Positions 1 to 5,561 of a DNA stretch of 12,399 nucleotides are shown piece by piece. Source of the stretch: Bdellovibrionales bacterium (GTDB lineage Bacteria; Bdellovibrionota; Bdellovibrionia; Bdellovibrionales; UBA1609); contig JAGRAA010000193.1 of assembly GCA_020435185.1 (NCBI GenBank), positions 1 through 12,399 on the forward strand. The letters are read 5' to 3'. A program made the translations under genes and the position numbers. Position 1 is the first letter of the stretch. Every line of letters starts with the position of its first letter. Below the pieces are notes generated by a model, which worked only from the letters and a program-made list of their open reading frames with translations, had not been told where the DNA came from and did not search any database.

Positions 1-280
1 TTTTGACTGGATTTTCGGGCACAATGGTATCACTTGATTTACCAAGTTTGAGGTTGATGAATTCTTGCATTTTGAATCCATAACCCTCTACAAATTTTTG
101 AATTTTATCTTTAGTTAGTTGCGATCTTCCATTTTCTATTCGTTCAATTGAGGATCTGGAATAGCTAAAAATAAGTGCAGCCTCGTTACGGGACATGCCC
201 CGTATTAGGCGCATTTTCTTAATAATTAAGTTGTCACTAATGGGTTCTTGCTTGTTTGTTTTGTTTTTGTTTTCGAACAT
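1..280 (-). CDS. XRE-family helix-turn-helix regulator, partial (C-terminus beyond window)
   Basis: Reading leftward from the ATG at 280-278 gives 93 uninterrupted codons that run off the window edge. A near-perfect Shine-Dalgarno, AAGGAGG at 286-292, sits 5 bases before the start. The protein begins with a polar Lys/Asn-rich stretch (residues 1-17). An XRE/Cro-type helix-turn-helix follows (about residues 18-70), with the expected pattern IIKKMRLIRGMSRNEAALIF, then SRSSIERIENGRSQLT, where the helix 3 'SxxSIxRIENG' signature is clear. A more variable tail starts around residue 78. XRE proteins of this kind bind operator DNA as dimers and often repress their own or a neighbouring gene; the target here is unknown. 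It lies downstream of tRNA-Ala on the same strand, separated by 324 noncoding bases, a common position for a regulator at the edge of an integrated element. The family assignment is solid; the function is not. Confidence 0.85.
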   Translation of the reverse strand, partial: MFENKNKTNKQEPISDNLIIKKMRLIRGMSRNEAALIFSYSRSSIERIENGRSQLTKDKIQKFVEGYGFKMQEFINLKLGKSSDTIVPENPVK

Positions 281-340
281 ACTTTCCTCCTTCGGGGTTC
301 GATTGCGTTACGTCAGCTCTGCCAATACTCCGCTGGCTGT

Positions 341-356
341 GTTGAGCTGCCTCAAC
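341..356. repeat. Inverted repeat GTTGAG-CTGC-CTCAAC flanked by a direct repeat
   Basis: A perfect 6-bp stem (341-346 with 351-356) with a 4-base loop. It is bracketed by two copies of CTCTGCCA at 317-324 and 358-365. In the minus-strand transcript reading toward the XRE start this would be a small hairpin between two TGGCAGAG copies, about 60-75 bases upstream of the start codon. It could be an operator or a leader structure; no U-run follows it, so it is not a terminator. The arrangement is directly visible, but its significance is unproven. Confidence 0.45.
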
Positions 357-397
357 CCTCTGCCAGTGCGCTGTTTGCAAAAATTCTTTTGTTACGG

Positions 398-415
398 GCA
401 CTTACTAAAAAGTGC
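398..415. repeat. Inverted repeat GCACTT-ACTAAA-AAGTGC
   Basis: A perfect 6-bp stem with a 6-base loop in the noncoding gap between the XRE gene and tRNA-Ala. No T-run follows on either strand, so it does not look like a rho-independent terminator. It could be a regulatory dyad. A 6-bp match of this kind can arise by chance. Confidence 0.35.
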
Positions 416-450
416 TCACCGTACATTCTGGAAAAGTTGCAAAGCTCTTA

Positions 451-481
451 TGCAAGCCAACTGCAAGCCACGAACAAGCCA
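451..481. repeat. Three short direct repeats (TGCAAGCCA x2, CAAGCCA)
   Basis: TGCAAGCCA occurs at 451-459 and again at 462-470, and its 7-base core CAAGCCA recurs at 475-481. The first two copies are 11 bases apart, close to one helical turn, and the third follows after 13 (core to core 453, 464, 475, which is 11 each). Repeats phased at one turn can be a cooperative protein-binding array. The XRE regulator downstream is an obvious candidate, but this is inference. Confidence 0.45.
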
Positions 482-604
482 AACTCCGAAAGAATGCGAA
501 AGACTGGGAAATATCTTAAAGGCCAGAAACCGACCTAATCCCGTTTTACAAAGGCTGTGATTTTAGAATCTTATGAAAAATGGGCCAAATATCGGTGCGA
601 AATT

Positions 605-680
605 TGGTGGAGCCTAGCGGGATCGAACCGCTGACCTCCACGCTGCCAGCGTGGCGCTCTCCCAGCTGAGCTAAGGCCCC
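605..680 (-). tRNA. tRNA-Ala(GGC), CCA encoded
   Basis: A 76-nt cloverleaf on the minus strand. The acceptor stem GGGGCCT pairs with AGGCTCC and includes the G3:U70 wobble that specifies alanine. The D arm is GCTC/GAGC. The anticodon stem CCACG/CGTGG encloses the loop CTGGCAG, so the anticodon is GGC. The variable loop is AGGTC, and the T arm AGCGG-TTCGATC-CCGCT is regular. A 3' CCA is encoded (plus strand TGG at 605-607). It decodes GCC and GCU and appears to be transcribed alone from the promoter at 696-724. tRNA 3' ends are frequent integration targets, and the sequence just past this end is noncoding DNA followed by an XRE regulator. Confidence 0.97.
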
Positions 681-695
681 AAATCAGAAAAAACA

Positions 696-724
696 CTTAT
701 AGCGATTCTGAATCGGTGTGGCAA
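696..724 (-). promoter_or_regulatory. Sigma-70-type promoter of tRNA-Ala
   Basis: On the minus strand, TTGCCA (719-724) and TATAAG (696-701) are separated by exactly 17 bases, an almost ideal housekeeping promoter. The expected start of transcription, around 689, lies about 9 bases before the mature tRNA 5' end at 680, giving a short 5' leader for RNase P to remove. The spacer contains a perfect palindrome, listed separately. Confidence 0.75.
703..715. promoter_or_regulatory. Palindrome CGATTC-T-GAATCG in the tRNA promoter spacer
   Basis: A perfect 6+1+6 inverted repeat lies wholly between the -35 and -10 hexamers of the tRNA-Ala promoter. A dimeric protein bound here would block RNA polymerase. 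It could equally be a chance symmetry in spacer sequence. No second copy was noticed elsewhere in the window. Confidence 0.4.
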
Positions 725-738
725 GAAATAAATAATGG

Positions 739-768
739 TTGAATGTTTTCATAGACTTAGAATTAAAT
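739..768 (+). promoter_or_regulatory. Possible promoter for the barrel-ridA-DUF218 group
   Basis: TTGAAT at 739-744 is a fair -35 element. An AT-rich TTAAAT at 763-768 could serve as a -10 with an 18-base spacer, placing transcription start about 20 bases before the 794 ATG. It is the best candidate in the 113-base divergent gap, but the -10 element is poor. Confidence 0.3.
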
Positions 769-793
769 AGAAGTGCAGCCAAGGAGTCTCCAA

Positions 794-1264
794 ATGAAAT
801 ATATTCTAGTTGTTATGAGTTTGCTTATTTTTTCACCACAAATATACGCTAAAGATTTGGTCAATCGATTAGGGGTCGGGTACTCTGATCCTTTCTCCGA
901 GGTTTTGCCCAGCTTGACGGTTCGGTATTATCCTAGCCTCGAGATGGGCTACTCAGCGGCATTGGCCGTAGACACTGAGAAGAACTATTCTCGATTTGGC
1001 TTTATGGTGAATCTCTACCGAACCATTTTTATGGAAGACAATATGAACTTCTTCATGGGAGGGGGAGCCGGGTTGATCAGCAAAGAAACCGCCGGTGTGA
1101 ACTCTTCTGGTTTTGAAGTGAGTGGCTTTGCTGGGGGAGAGTTTTTCTTTTCAGGGTTAGATAGTTTGGGTTTTAGTTTTGAATCTGGATTAGGAGTGAC
1201 CTCTATCTCGGATCAGGTTCGGTTTAGAACCTTTTTAGGGTTAGGTATTACGTTTTATTTTTAA
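794..1264 (+). CDS. Small outer-membrane beta-barrel protein, hypothetical
   Basis: Encodes 156 residues starting with a typical signal peptide: MKY, a hydrophobic core (residues 4-13), then a likely cleavage site after PQIYA (residue 19). The mature part is made of alternating hydrophobic/polar strands with many Gly and aromatic residues (for example VRYYPSLEMGYSAALAV, FEVSGFAGGEFFF and FRTFLGLGITFYF). It ends in Tyr-Phe, the C-terminal aromatic favoured by the BAM machinery. This fits a porin-like or OmpA/OmpW-type eight-strand barrel, but I do not recognise a named family. I chose the ATG at 794 because AAGGAG (781-786) is spaced 7 bases before it; an in-frame upstream start at 773 would put charged residues ahead of the signal peptide and has no ribosome binding site. 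ridA starts 13 bases after its stop, so the two are probably cotranscribed. Confidence 0.8.
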   Translation: MKYILVVMSLLIFSPQIYAKDLVNRLGVGYSDPFSEVLPSLTVRYYPSLEMGYSAALAVDTEKNYSRFGFMVNLYRTIFMEDNMNFFMGGGAGLISKETAGVNSSGFEVSGFAGGEFFFSGLDSLGFSFESGLGVTSISDQVRFRTFLGLGITFYF

Positions 1265-1277
1265 TGAAGGAGATTTT

Positions 1278-1661
1278 ATGAGTTTTTCAACAATCGTATC
1301 AAACAACGCGCCAGCACCAGTAGGACCATACTCTCAGGCGGTTGAGGCCAATGGGTTTGTTTATTGTTCGGGACAAATTCCTTTAGACGCAAAAAGTGGT
1401 GAGTTGGTTACTGGAGATATTCAAGCTCAAACAAAAAAAGTGATGGAAAATATCGGCGAAGTTCTAAAGGCCGCTCAGTTGTCTTATAAGAACATCATTA
1501 AGTCAGCGATTTTTATTACAGATATGAATGACTTTGCTAAGGTAAACGAAATCTACGCCGAGTATTTTCCTGAAAATCCTCCGGCGAGGTCTTGTGTTGA
1601 GGTGTCTAAGCTTCCTAAAAATGTAAATGTTGAAATTGAAGTTATTGCTTTTCGTGGATAA
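1278..1661 (+). CDS. ridA: RidA family 2-iminobutanoate/2-iminopropanoate deaminase
   Basis: A 127-residue protein, the normal length for RidA/YjgF/TdcF. Family hallmarks are in place: APAPVGPYSQAV near the N-terminus (Tyr18), SGQIPLD at 31-37, and NPPARSCVEV at 100-109 containing the substrate-carboxylate-binding Arg104. The C-terminal VEIEVIAF segment carries the Glu that positions the hydrolytic water. RidA trimers hydrolyse reactive enamine/imine intermediates released by PLP enzymes such as threonine dehydratase and so protect other PLP enzymes. Ribosome binding site GAAGGAG (1266-1272) is 5 bases before the ATG. The stop codon is followed after one codon, in the same frame, by the start of the DUF218 gene. 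The conserved Arg argues for an active deaminase rather than an inactive Rid paralogue. Confidence 0.95.
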   Translation: MSFSTIVSNNAPAPVGPYSQAVEANGFVYCSGQIPLDAKSGELVTGDIQAQTKKVMENIGEVLKAAQLSYKNIIKSAIFITDMNDFAKVNEIYAEYFPENPPARSCVEVSKLPKNVNVEIEVIAFRG

Positions 1662-1664
1662 AAA

Positions 1665-2219
1665 TTGAAGTCTGTCTTTATTGGCCTTGGCTTTTTAGTT
1701 TTTGGTTATTTTTCAGTGCTCTTTGTTTCTGAGCTAAAGAAAGTGAATAGCTATCCGCCAACCTCTTGGATAACCGACCACAGCGCTGATTGTGCTGTGG
1801 TTTTAACCGGTAAAGCTTGGAGAATTCAAGAGGGATTTGATTTACTCAGTCAAAAACAGATCAAGAAATTGATTATTTCAGGAGTAAATCCAAACGTAAA
1901 GCTAGATGATATTTTTCTGTTACGTCCCTATTATGGTCAAATTAAATCCTCAGACATTATTCTTGAGAAAACGTCTTTGACCACCTTCGGAAATGCACAG
2001 CAGAGTCTTCAGTTGATGGAAGCTTTGAGCTGTCGAGATCTTATCTTAGTGACCTCTCGGCTTCATATGTATCGAGCCATGAAAACTTTTACTGCGGTGT
2101 TGCCTGAAAATTTTCCGATTTATCCTCGTGCCGTGGTGTCTGGACGTCTTGAACCTAAACCTTTAGACCTGTTCGTTGAAACGATGAAATCTCTTTTCTA
2201 TAGACCTTGGGCTTACTAA
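1665..2219 (+). CDS. DUF218/YdcF-SanA-like membrane-anchored protein
   Basis: A 184-residue protein with an N-terminal membrane anchor (about residues 4-22) and a DUF218-type domain, probably on the periplasmic side. Recognisable pieces are CAVVLTGKAWRIQEGFDLL (43-61), KLIISGVN (68-75), SLTTFGNAQQS (104-114; the usual S.T..NA motif) and DLILVTSRLHMYRA (125-138). The family includes E. coli SanA, ElyC and YdcF, linked to envelope integrity and cell-wall precursor metabolism, but no reaction is firmly assigned. The start is TTG at 1665: it lies one codon after the ridA stop in the same frame, and later candidates would delete the anchor. There is no strong Shine-Dalgarno, so translation probably depends on ribosomes finishing ridA. 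The end of the gene is part of an inverted repeat (2201-2225). Confidence 0.8.
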   Translation: MKSVFIGLGFLVFGYFSVLFVSELKKVNSYPPTSWITDHSADCAVVLTGKAWRIQEGFDLLSQKQIKKLIISGVNPNVKLDDIFLLRPYYGQIKSSDIILEKTSLTTFGNAQQSLQLMEALSCRDLILVTSRLHMYRAMKTFTAVLPENFPIYPRAVVSGRLEPKPLDLFVETMKSLFYRPWAY

Positions 2220-2225
2220 GGTCTA
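2201..2225 (+). terminator. Inverted repeat TAGACCTT/AAGGTCTA across the DUF218 stop codon, weak terminator candidate
   Basis: A perfect 8-bp stem (2201-2208 with 2218-2225) with a 9-base loop includes the TAA stop at 2217-2219. The nearest T-run (CCTTTTC, about 2231-2237) starts about 6 bases after the stem, so a classic rho-independent terminator is doubtful. It may attenuate transcription or protect the 3' end at the boundary with the mla operon. Confidence 0.35.
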
Positions 2226-2286
2226 AAGCTGCCTTTTCTACGTAATTTTATTTCATAAAAGTCCGATAAAAAACTAAGGAAGTTTT

Positions 2287-3120
2287 ATGAAATCCAATGG
2301 TTATATAGAAAACTCAATTGACCAAATCGGTCGAAAAACCATCTCTATATTTACATATACGATGGAATTATTTTTTCTATTTTATCTCTCTTTTCGTTCA
2401 GCTATTTTTCATCAAGCTCAAGGGTTAAGAACCGTATTTAGTGTAATTTCAGCTCAGATTTATTTTACTGGGTGGCAGGCCTTACCTCTTATTACGGTGC
2501 TGTCTGTGGCTTCTGGAAGTATAGTGATCATGCAATCTTCAATGCAGTTATCGTTACTCGGTGGAACTGACATGATTGGTAATCTTATGGTGGCTATTAT
2601 TGTTCGAGAAGTAGCCCCCTTGTTGACAGCGTTAATTGTTATTGCGCGATCTGGGACGGCCGTGGCCTCTGAATTAGGAACTCTCAAGGTCAATCGCGAA
2701 ATAGAAGCCTTTGAGGTTATGGGGATAAATCCCTTAAGTTATATTGTATTTCCTCGCTTGGTAGGGGGAGTCATCAGCGTTATTTGTTTGTCTTTTTATT
2801 TCATTATTATCGCTCTGCTCGGTGGCTTTTTGCTCACTAAGGCGATGAATGACCTTTCGTTGAGTTTTTATTTTACGTCTTTATCGAGAGCGTTTGAAAG
2901 CTCAGATGTGTTACTGTTTTTGTTAAAGAATACTTTTAGTGGTTTCATTATCTTTTTAGTCTGTAGCTATCAGGGGTTGAGTGTGAAGCGAAGTCCTAAT
3001 GAGGTGCCCCAAGTGACCACCAAAGCGGTAGTGAATAGTATTATTTATGTCATTAGTTTTAACATGCTAACGACGCTGCTGTTTTACCTTTCTAAATTGA
3101 TGGAAATTGGAGTGATCTAG
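2287..3120 (+). CDS. mlaE: MlaE-type ABC transporter permease (lipid asymmetry/MCE system)
   Basis: A 277-residue inner-membrane permease of the MlaE/YrbE family (usual length about 255-270). After a polar N-terminus there is an interfacial hydrophobic segment (about 23-40), then membrane segments around 61-85, 97-120, 155-185, 206-229 and 247-272. The family core, REVAPLLTALIVIARSGTAV and the cytoplasmic coupling stretch ASELGTLKVNREIEAFEVMG (127-146), is well conserved and matches the ATPase-contact region of known MlaE proteins. MlaE dimers work with MlaF ATPases and a MlaD hexamer to move phospholipids between inner and outer membrane. The ribosome binding site TAAGGAAG (2275-2282) precedes the ATG. 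mlaF begins one base after its stop, so this is the first gene of the mla operon. The 67 bases upstream show no strong promoter. The extra N-terminal residues are a small peculiarity. Confidence 0.93.
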   Translation: MKSNGYIENSIDQIGRKTISIFTYTMELFFLFYLSFRSAIFHQAQGLRTVFSVISAQIYFTGWQALPLITVLSVASGSIVIMQSSMQLSLLGGTDMIGNLMVAIIVREVAPLLTALIVIARSGTAVASELGTLKVNREIEAFEVMGINPLSYIVFPRLVGGVISVICLSFYFIIIALLGGFLLTKAMNDLSLSFYFTSLSRAFESSDVLLFLLKNTFSGFIIFLVCSYQGLSVKRSPNEVPQVTTKAVVNSIIYVISFNMLTTLLFYLSKLMEIGVI

Positions 3121-3121
3121 G

Positions 3122-3832
3122 ATGGAAGCTTTTAAACTACAAACTCATACGGAAACGTTTTTTAGATCATTAACGGTAGAAAACATGAGTCTTTATTATC
3201 CAGAACAAGGGTTTGTATTTAAAGATTTGAGTTTTGATTTTCCTCTTCATGAAGTCGTCGTGTTTCAAGGTCCTAGAAATAGCGGAAAATCAAGTTTGTT
3301 AAAAATTTTATCTGGGCTTTCGCAGCCAACATCAGGAACTTATAAGGTTAACAATCAAGTGATTTCTGAATTAACTTTTGATGAATTTTTACCCTATCGC
3401 TTACGTATGGGTTATGGCTTCGACTTTGGTGGCCTGATCAGTAACCTTACAGTTTATCAGAACTTAATACTTCCTCTTCAGTATCACAAAGTAAAGTCAA
3501 TGGATCATCATGATCAGGTGATGAAATACATTAATTTGTTTGGCCTAGAGAGTGTTATGAACGAACGGCCTGCAGGGATTAGTGGAGGAATGAGAAAAGA
3601 AGTGTGTGTGGCAAGAGCGTTCATCATGGAGCCAGAGTTAGTTTTTTTGGATGATCCTACAACGGGAATGAGTAGCGAAAACAAGAGAGCATTCTTAAAT
3701 ATTTTAGAAGATAGACTGAGAAATGGTCACTTGAAGCATATTTTTCTATCCACAGAAGATCCTATTATGATCGAAAATTTTGCGACTAAAATTATGCGTG
3801 TTTATAATGGAGAAATTAAGATTGTAACCTGA
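3122..3832 (+). CDS. mlaF: MlaF-type ABC ATPase with several altered catalytic residues
   Basis: A 236-residue nucleotide-binding subunit placed between mlaE and mlaD. Walker A is intact (GPRNSGKSS, residues 50-58) and the ABC signature is ISGGM (153-157). Other sites deviate. The Q-loop reads YGFDFGGL, with Asp101 where Gln is expected. Walker B is LVFLDDP (173-179), so the catalytic Glu is Asp178. The D-loop reads TTGMSSE, with no Asp. The H-loop region reads HIFLSTEDP (206-214), with Thr211 at the expected His. In active ABC ATPases these residues bind the Mg/lytic water and sense the gamma phosphate. The protein should still bind ATP through Walker A, but hydrolysis may be weak or differently arranged. 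The first 17 residues extend beyond a normal MlaF start. A GGAG at 3109-3112, 9 bases before the ATG, supports this start. Position and fold make MlaF the best call. Confidence 0.85.
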   Translation: MEAFKLQTHTETFFRSLTVENMSLYYPEQGFVFKDLSFDFPLHEVVVFQGPRNSGKSSLLKILSGLSQPTSGTYKVNNQVISELTFDEFLPYRLRMGYGFDFGGLISNLTVYQNLILPLQYHKVKSMDHHDQVMKYINLFGLESVMNERPAGISGGMRKEVCVARAFIMEPELVFLDDPTTGMSSENKRAFLNILEDRLRNGHLKHIFLSTEDPIMIENFATKIMRVYNGEIKIVT

Positions 3833-3891
3833 TTGAGATATAACGATGAGAAGGTCTTTAGAGGGCCGATTAATTAATTGAGGACTAGAGA

Positions 3892-5019
3892 GTGAAAATT
3901 AAATTTAACAAATTTGAACGAGTGGCAGGGTTATTTGTTGTCGTATCTTGTGTGGGAGCTGTTATTCTCAGTGTGGGCGTGGCTATAAAGCGAGGATGGT
4001 TAGCTTCAAAAATTCAATTTAATACAGTGTTAAAGAACGCGGAGGGAATACATGTTGGCACTCCCGTGAAGATCTCAGGGTTACGTGCGGGATCAGTTTA
4101 TGCTATTGAATTGGTAGATACTCAGGAGATTCATGTTCGCTTTGAAGTGTTAGAAAAATTTCATTCTCAAATCAGACAAGATAGTAATGTTCTTGTTGTT
4201 CGTCCATTTATCATTGGAGATAAAGTTATTGACGTTACCGTAGGGAACAAAACCAAACCAGTACTTAATCCTGGAGAACAAATTGTCGCTCTTCCGACCT
4301 ATGATATTATGGACATAATGTCAGGTCGTAAGTTAGGCCCTGTGGTTGATAATTTAGAAAAAATTATGGGTAATTTACAGATCTTGGTAGAAGCTTTTGC
4401 AGATAAGAAAAGAGCAGAGTCCATGGTGAGATTGTTCGATAAATTGGAGCCATTGGTTGAAAACATGAATGAAGCAGCTCAAGGTTTTCAAGGCATTGCT
4501 TGGGCTATGAATCGTAAGAAAAATATGTTTCATTTGATGAATAATATCTCAGCTTTGTCTATTGAGTTGAATACAATGCTGCCAGAAATGAAACAAGAAG
4601 TTCCTCATTTAGGTCAAAGACTAGGGCAGTTAATGAATGATGTGCAAGTTCTAGCCTCCGAATTTAAAAAGTTAACTCCAGCGCTTTCAGCCATCGCACC
4701 AGAATTACCAAGAGCCAGCAAAAAAGCCGTTCAGGCATTGGACGAAGTGGTTATCACATTAAAGGCTATGCAGGGGTCATTTTTATTTTCTGGCGGAGCC
4801 AGAGAGGCGCGAGAAGAAACTAAAGATGAGATCGTGAAAGAGAGAGAGAGACTCGTTAATGAGAGGATGAAGTTAGAAGCTATTCAACGGTCTCTGGCCA
4901 GTGAAAAAGATAAGAAAGAAAAGGTAGATCAAGAAGATACGAATTCTAATTCTGAGGAGCTTGATGATGACGGGTCTATCGATGAAGATCCTCCTACAGA
5001 AGAGGAAACTCATGACTAA
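3892..5019 (+). CDS. mlaD: MlaD-type MCE domain protein with acidic C-terminal tail
   Basis: Encodes 375 residues from a GTG start, supported by TTGAGGA (3878-3884) 7 bases upstream. One N-terminal transmembrane anchor (about 11-32) is followed by an MCE domain (about 40-120: FNTVLKNAEGIHVGTPVKIS and GLRAGSVYAIEL, then IIGDKVIDVTVG). A long, mostly helical region follows (about 145-335), and a highly acidic tail from about 339 ends DPPTEEETHD. MCE proteins form hexameric rings that bind lipid and sit on MlaE in the periplasm. E. coli MlaD is about 180 residues, so the C-terminal extension roughly doubles it; the helical part could form a tunnel or needle as in longer MCE proteins, or contact the outer membrane. 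It is 59 bases after mlaF and overlaps the next gene by 8 bases. No mlaB (STAS) or mlaC gene is in the window. Confidence 0.9.
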   Translation: MKIKFNKFERVAGLFVVVSCVGAVILSVGVAIKRGWLASKIQFNTVLKNAEGIHVGTPVKISGLRAGSVYAIELVDTQEIHVRFEVLEKFHSQIRQDSNVLVVRPFIIGDKVIDVTVGNKTKPVLNPGEQIVALPTYDIMDIMSGRKLGPVVDNLEKIMGNLQILVEAFADKKRAESMVRLFDKLEPLVENMNEAAQGFQGIAWAMNRKKNMFHLMNNISALSIELNTMLPEMKQEVPHLGQRLGQLMNDVQVLASEFKKLTPALSAIAPELPRASKKAVQALDEVVITLKAMQGSFLFSGGAREAREETKDEIVKERERLVNERMKLEAIQRSLASEKDKKEKVDQEDTNSNSEELDDDGSIDEDPPTEEETHD

Positions 5020-5560
5020 AAAAGCAAGAATTCACGAGATAACCTCTCCTTTTTTATTTGATCCTTCTTCGGTAGGGAGATCGATGAAAAAACTGGAGAT
5101 GGATGTTATTCAAACGTCTAATCAAGAGGTGGTGAGCTACTGGTATCATGGAGAAAATCAATCTGCTGTTGTTGTTTGGGTCGATGAAAAGAAAAATATT
5201 ATTAAGCAGCAAATTATATATTTTAGTCAAGTCGTCGAGTGGAATATTTTAGAAGGGATTCGTACGGGATGGATTGCTGAAGAAGAGGAAGGTCTTCGAC
5301 CGAATAAGATCAATAAAGATATAAAAGACATACACTATGATCAGGAGTTACAAAAGATGGCGATAAGCCAAGCGATTCAGATCATTGAATCTATGGATTG
5401 TCTCGAAGAGCCTGTATATCAAGCCTTGATTCGGAACCTGAAAGAGTCTCCACAAATTTCAAAAATGTCTTCCCATGAAGTTATGACATTATTTGGGCAG
5501 AGTTATAATAAAAAAACAAAACTGACTTGGTGGCAAAAGTTATTATTTCTATTTAAATAG
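5012..5560 (+). CDS. Conserved-looking hypothetical protein coupled to mlaD
   Basis: A 182-residue protein that I do not recognise. I chose ATG 5012, which overlaps the mlaD stop by 8 bases, because AGAGGA (5001-5006) lies 5 bases before it; an upstream in-frame ATG at 4961 has no such site and would lie deep in mlaD. There is no signal peptide and no clear transmembrane helix. Visible parts are an N-terminal mixed region (KKLEMDVIQTSNQEVVSYWY) and a probable beta segment (SAVVVWVDEKKNIIKQQIIYF, roughly residues 51-71). Then come an acidic loop (EEEEG), a helical stretch around 108-160, and a C-terminus rich in Trp, Leu, Phe and Lys (LTWWQKLLFLFK) that could rest on a membrane surface. Overlap with mlaD implies a shared job in the Mla system, possibly replacing the absent MlaB regulatory subunit, although it shows no STAS-like sequence. 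It faces the lolC-like gene tail to tail. Confidence 0.75.
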   Translation: MTKKARIHEITSPFLFDPSSVGRSMKKLEMDVIQTSNQEVVSYWYHGENQSAVVVWVDEKKNIIKQQIIYFSQVVEWNILEGIRTGWIAEEEEGLRPNKINKDIKDIHYDQELQKMAISQAIQIIESMDCLEEPVYQALIRNLKESPQISKMSSHEVMTLFGQSYNKKTKLTWWQKLLFLFK

Positions 5561-5561
5561 G

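Larger units (their letters stand above)
281..604. other. 324-base gap without a supported gene, rich in small repeats
   Basis: Lies between the start of the XRE gene and the 3' end of tRNA-Ala. Two overlapping plus-strand frames are open here (195-560 and 248-538), but both begin inside the antisense of the XRE gene, lack a ribosome binding site and give implausible Cys-rich proteins. On the minus strand I find only a 24-codon ATG frame (426 to about 352) without a Shine-Dalgarno. The gap looks more GC-rich than its neighbours. It carries two hairpins (341-356, 398-415), a repeated CTCTGCCA (317-324, 358-365) and three CAAGCCA-type repeats (451-481). It may be a long leader or regulatory region for the XRE gene, an unannotated RNA, or decayed sequence. 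I see no convincing promoter or terminator in it. Confidence 0.6.

Noticed and set aside
296..306. GGTTCGATTGC resembling a tRNA T-arm, considered as a second tRNA 3' remnant or att copy
   Set aside because: Only about 8 bases match, it is in the opposite orientation to the tRNA-Ala, and no acceptor stem surrounds it.
341..365. Integron attC-like GTTRRRY/RYYYAAC pattern in the gap
   Set aside because: GTTGAGC fits one half but the partner half and the spacing of an attC site are missing.
195..560. Two overlapping plus-strand open frames (195-560 and 248-538)
   Set aside because: They begin antisense to the XRE gene, have no ribosome binding site and give low-plausibility proteins; the XRE frame on the other strand has a strong Shine-Dalgarno and a clear domain.
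773..793. Upstream in-frame start for the outer-membrane barrel gene
   Set aside because: It places polar residues before the signal peptide, and the AAGGAG site lies correctly before the ATG at 794.
3869..3878. ATTAATTAAT palindrome between mlaF and mlaD
   Set aside because: A short AT palindrome expected by chance in low-GC intergenic DNA, with no associated promoter or terminator signal.
4961..5011. ATG at 4961 as the start of the gene after mlaD
   Set aside because: No ribosome binding site; AGAGGA sits 5 bases before the ATG at 5012.
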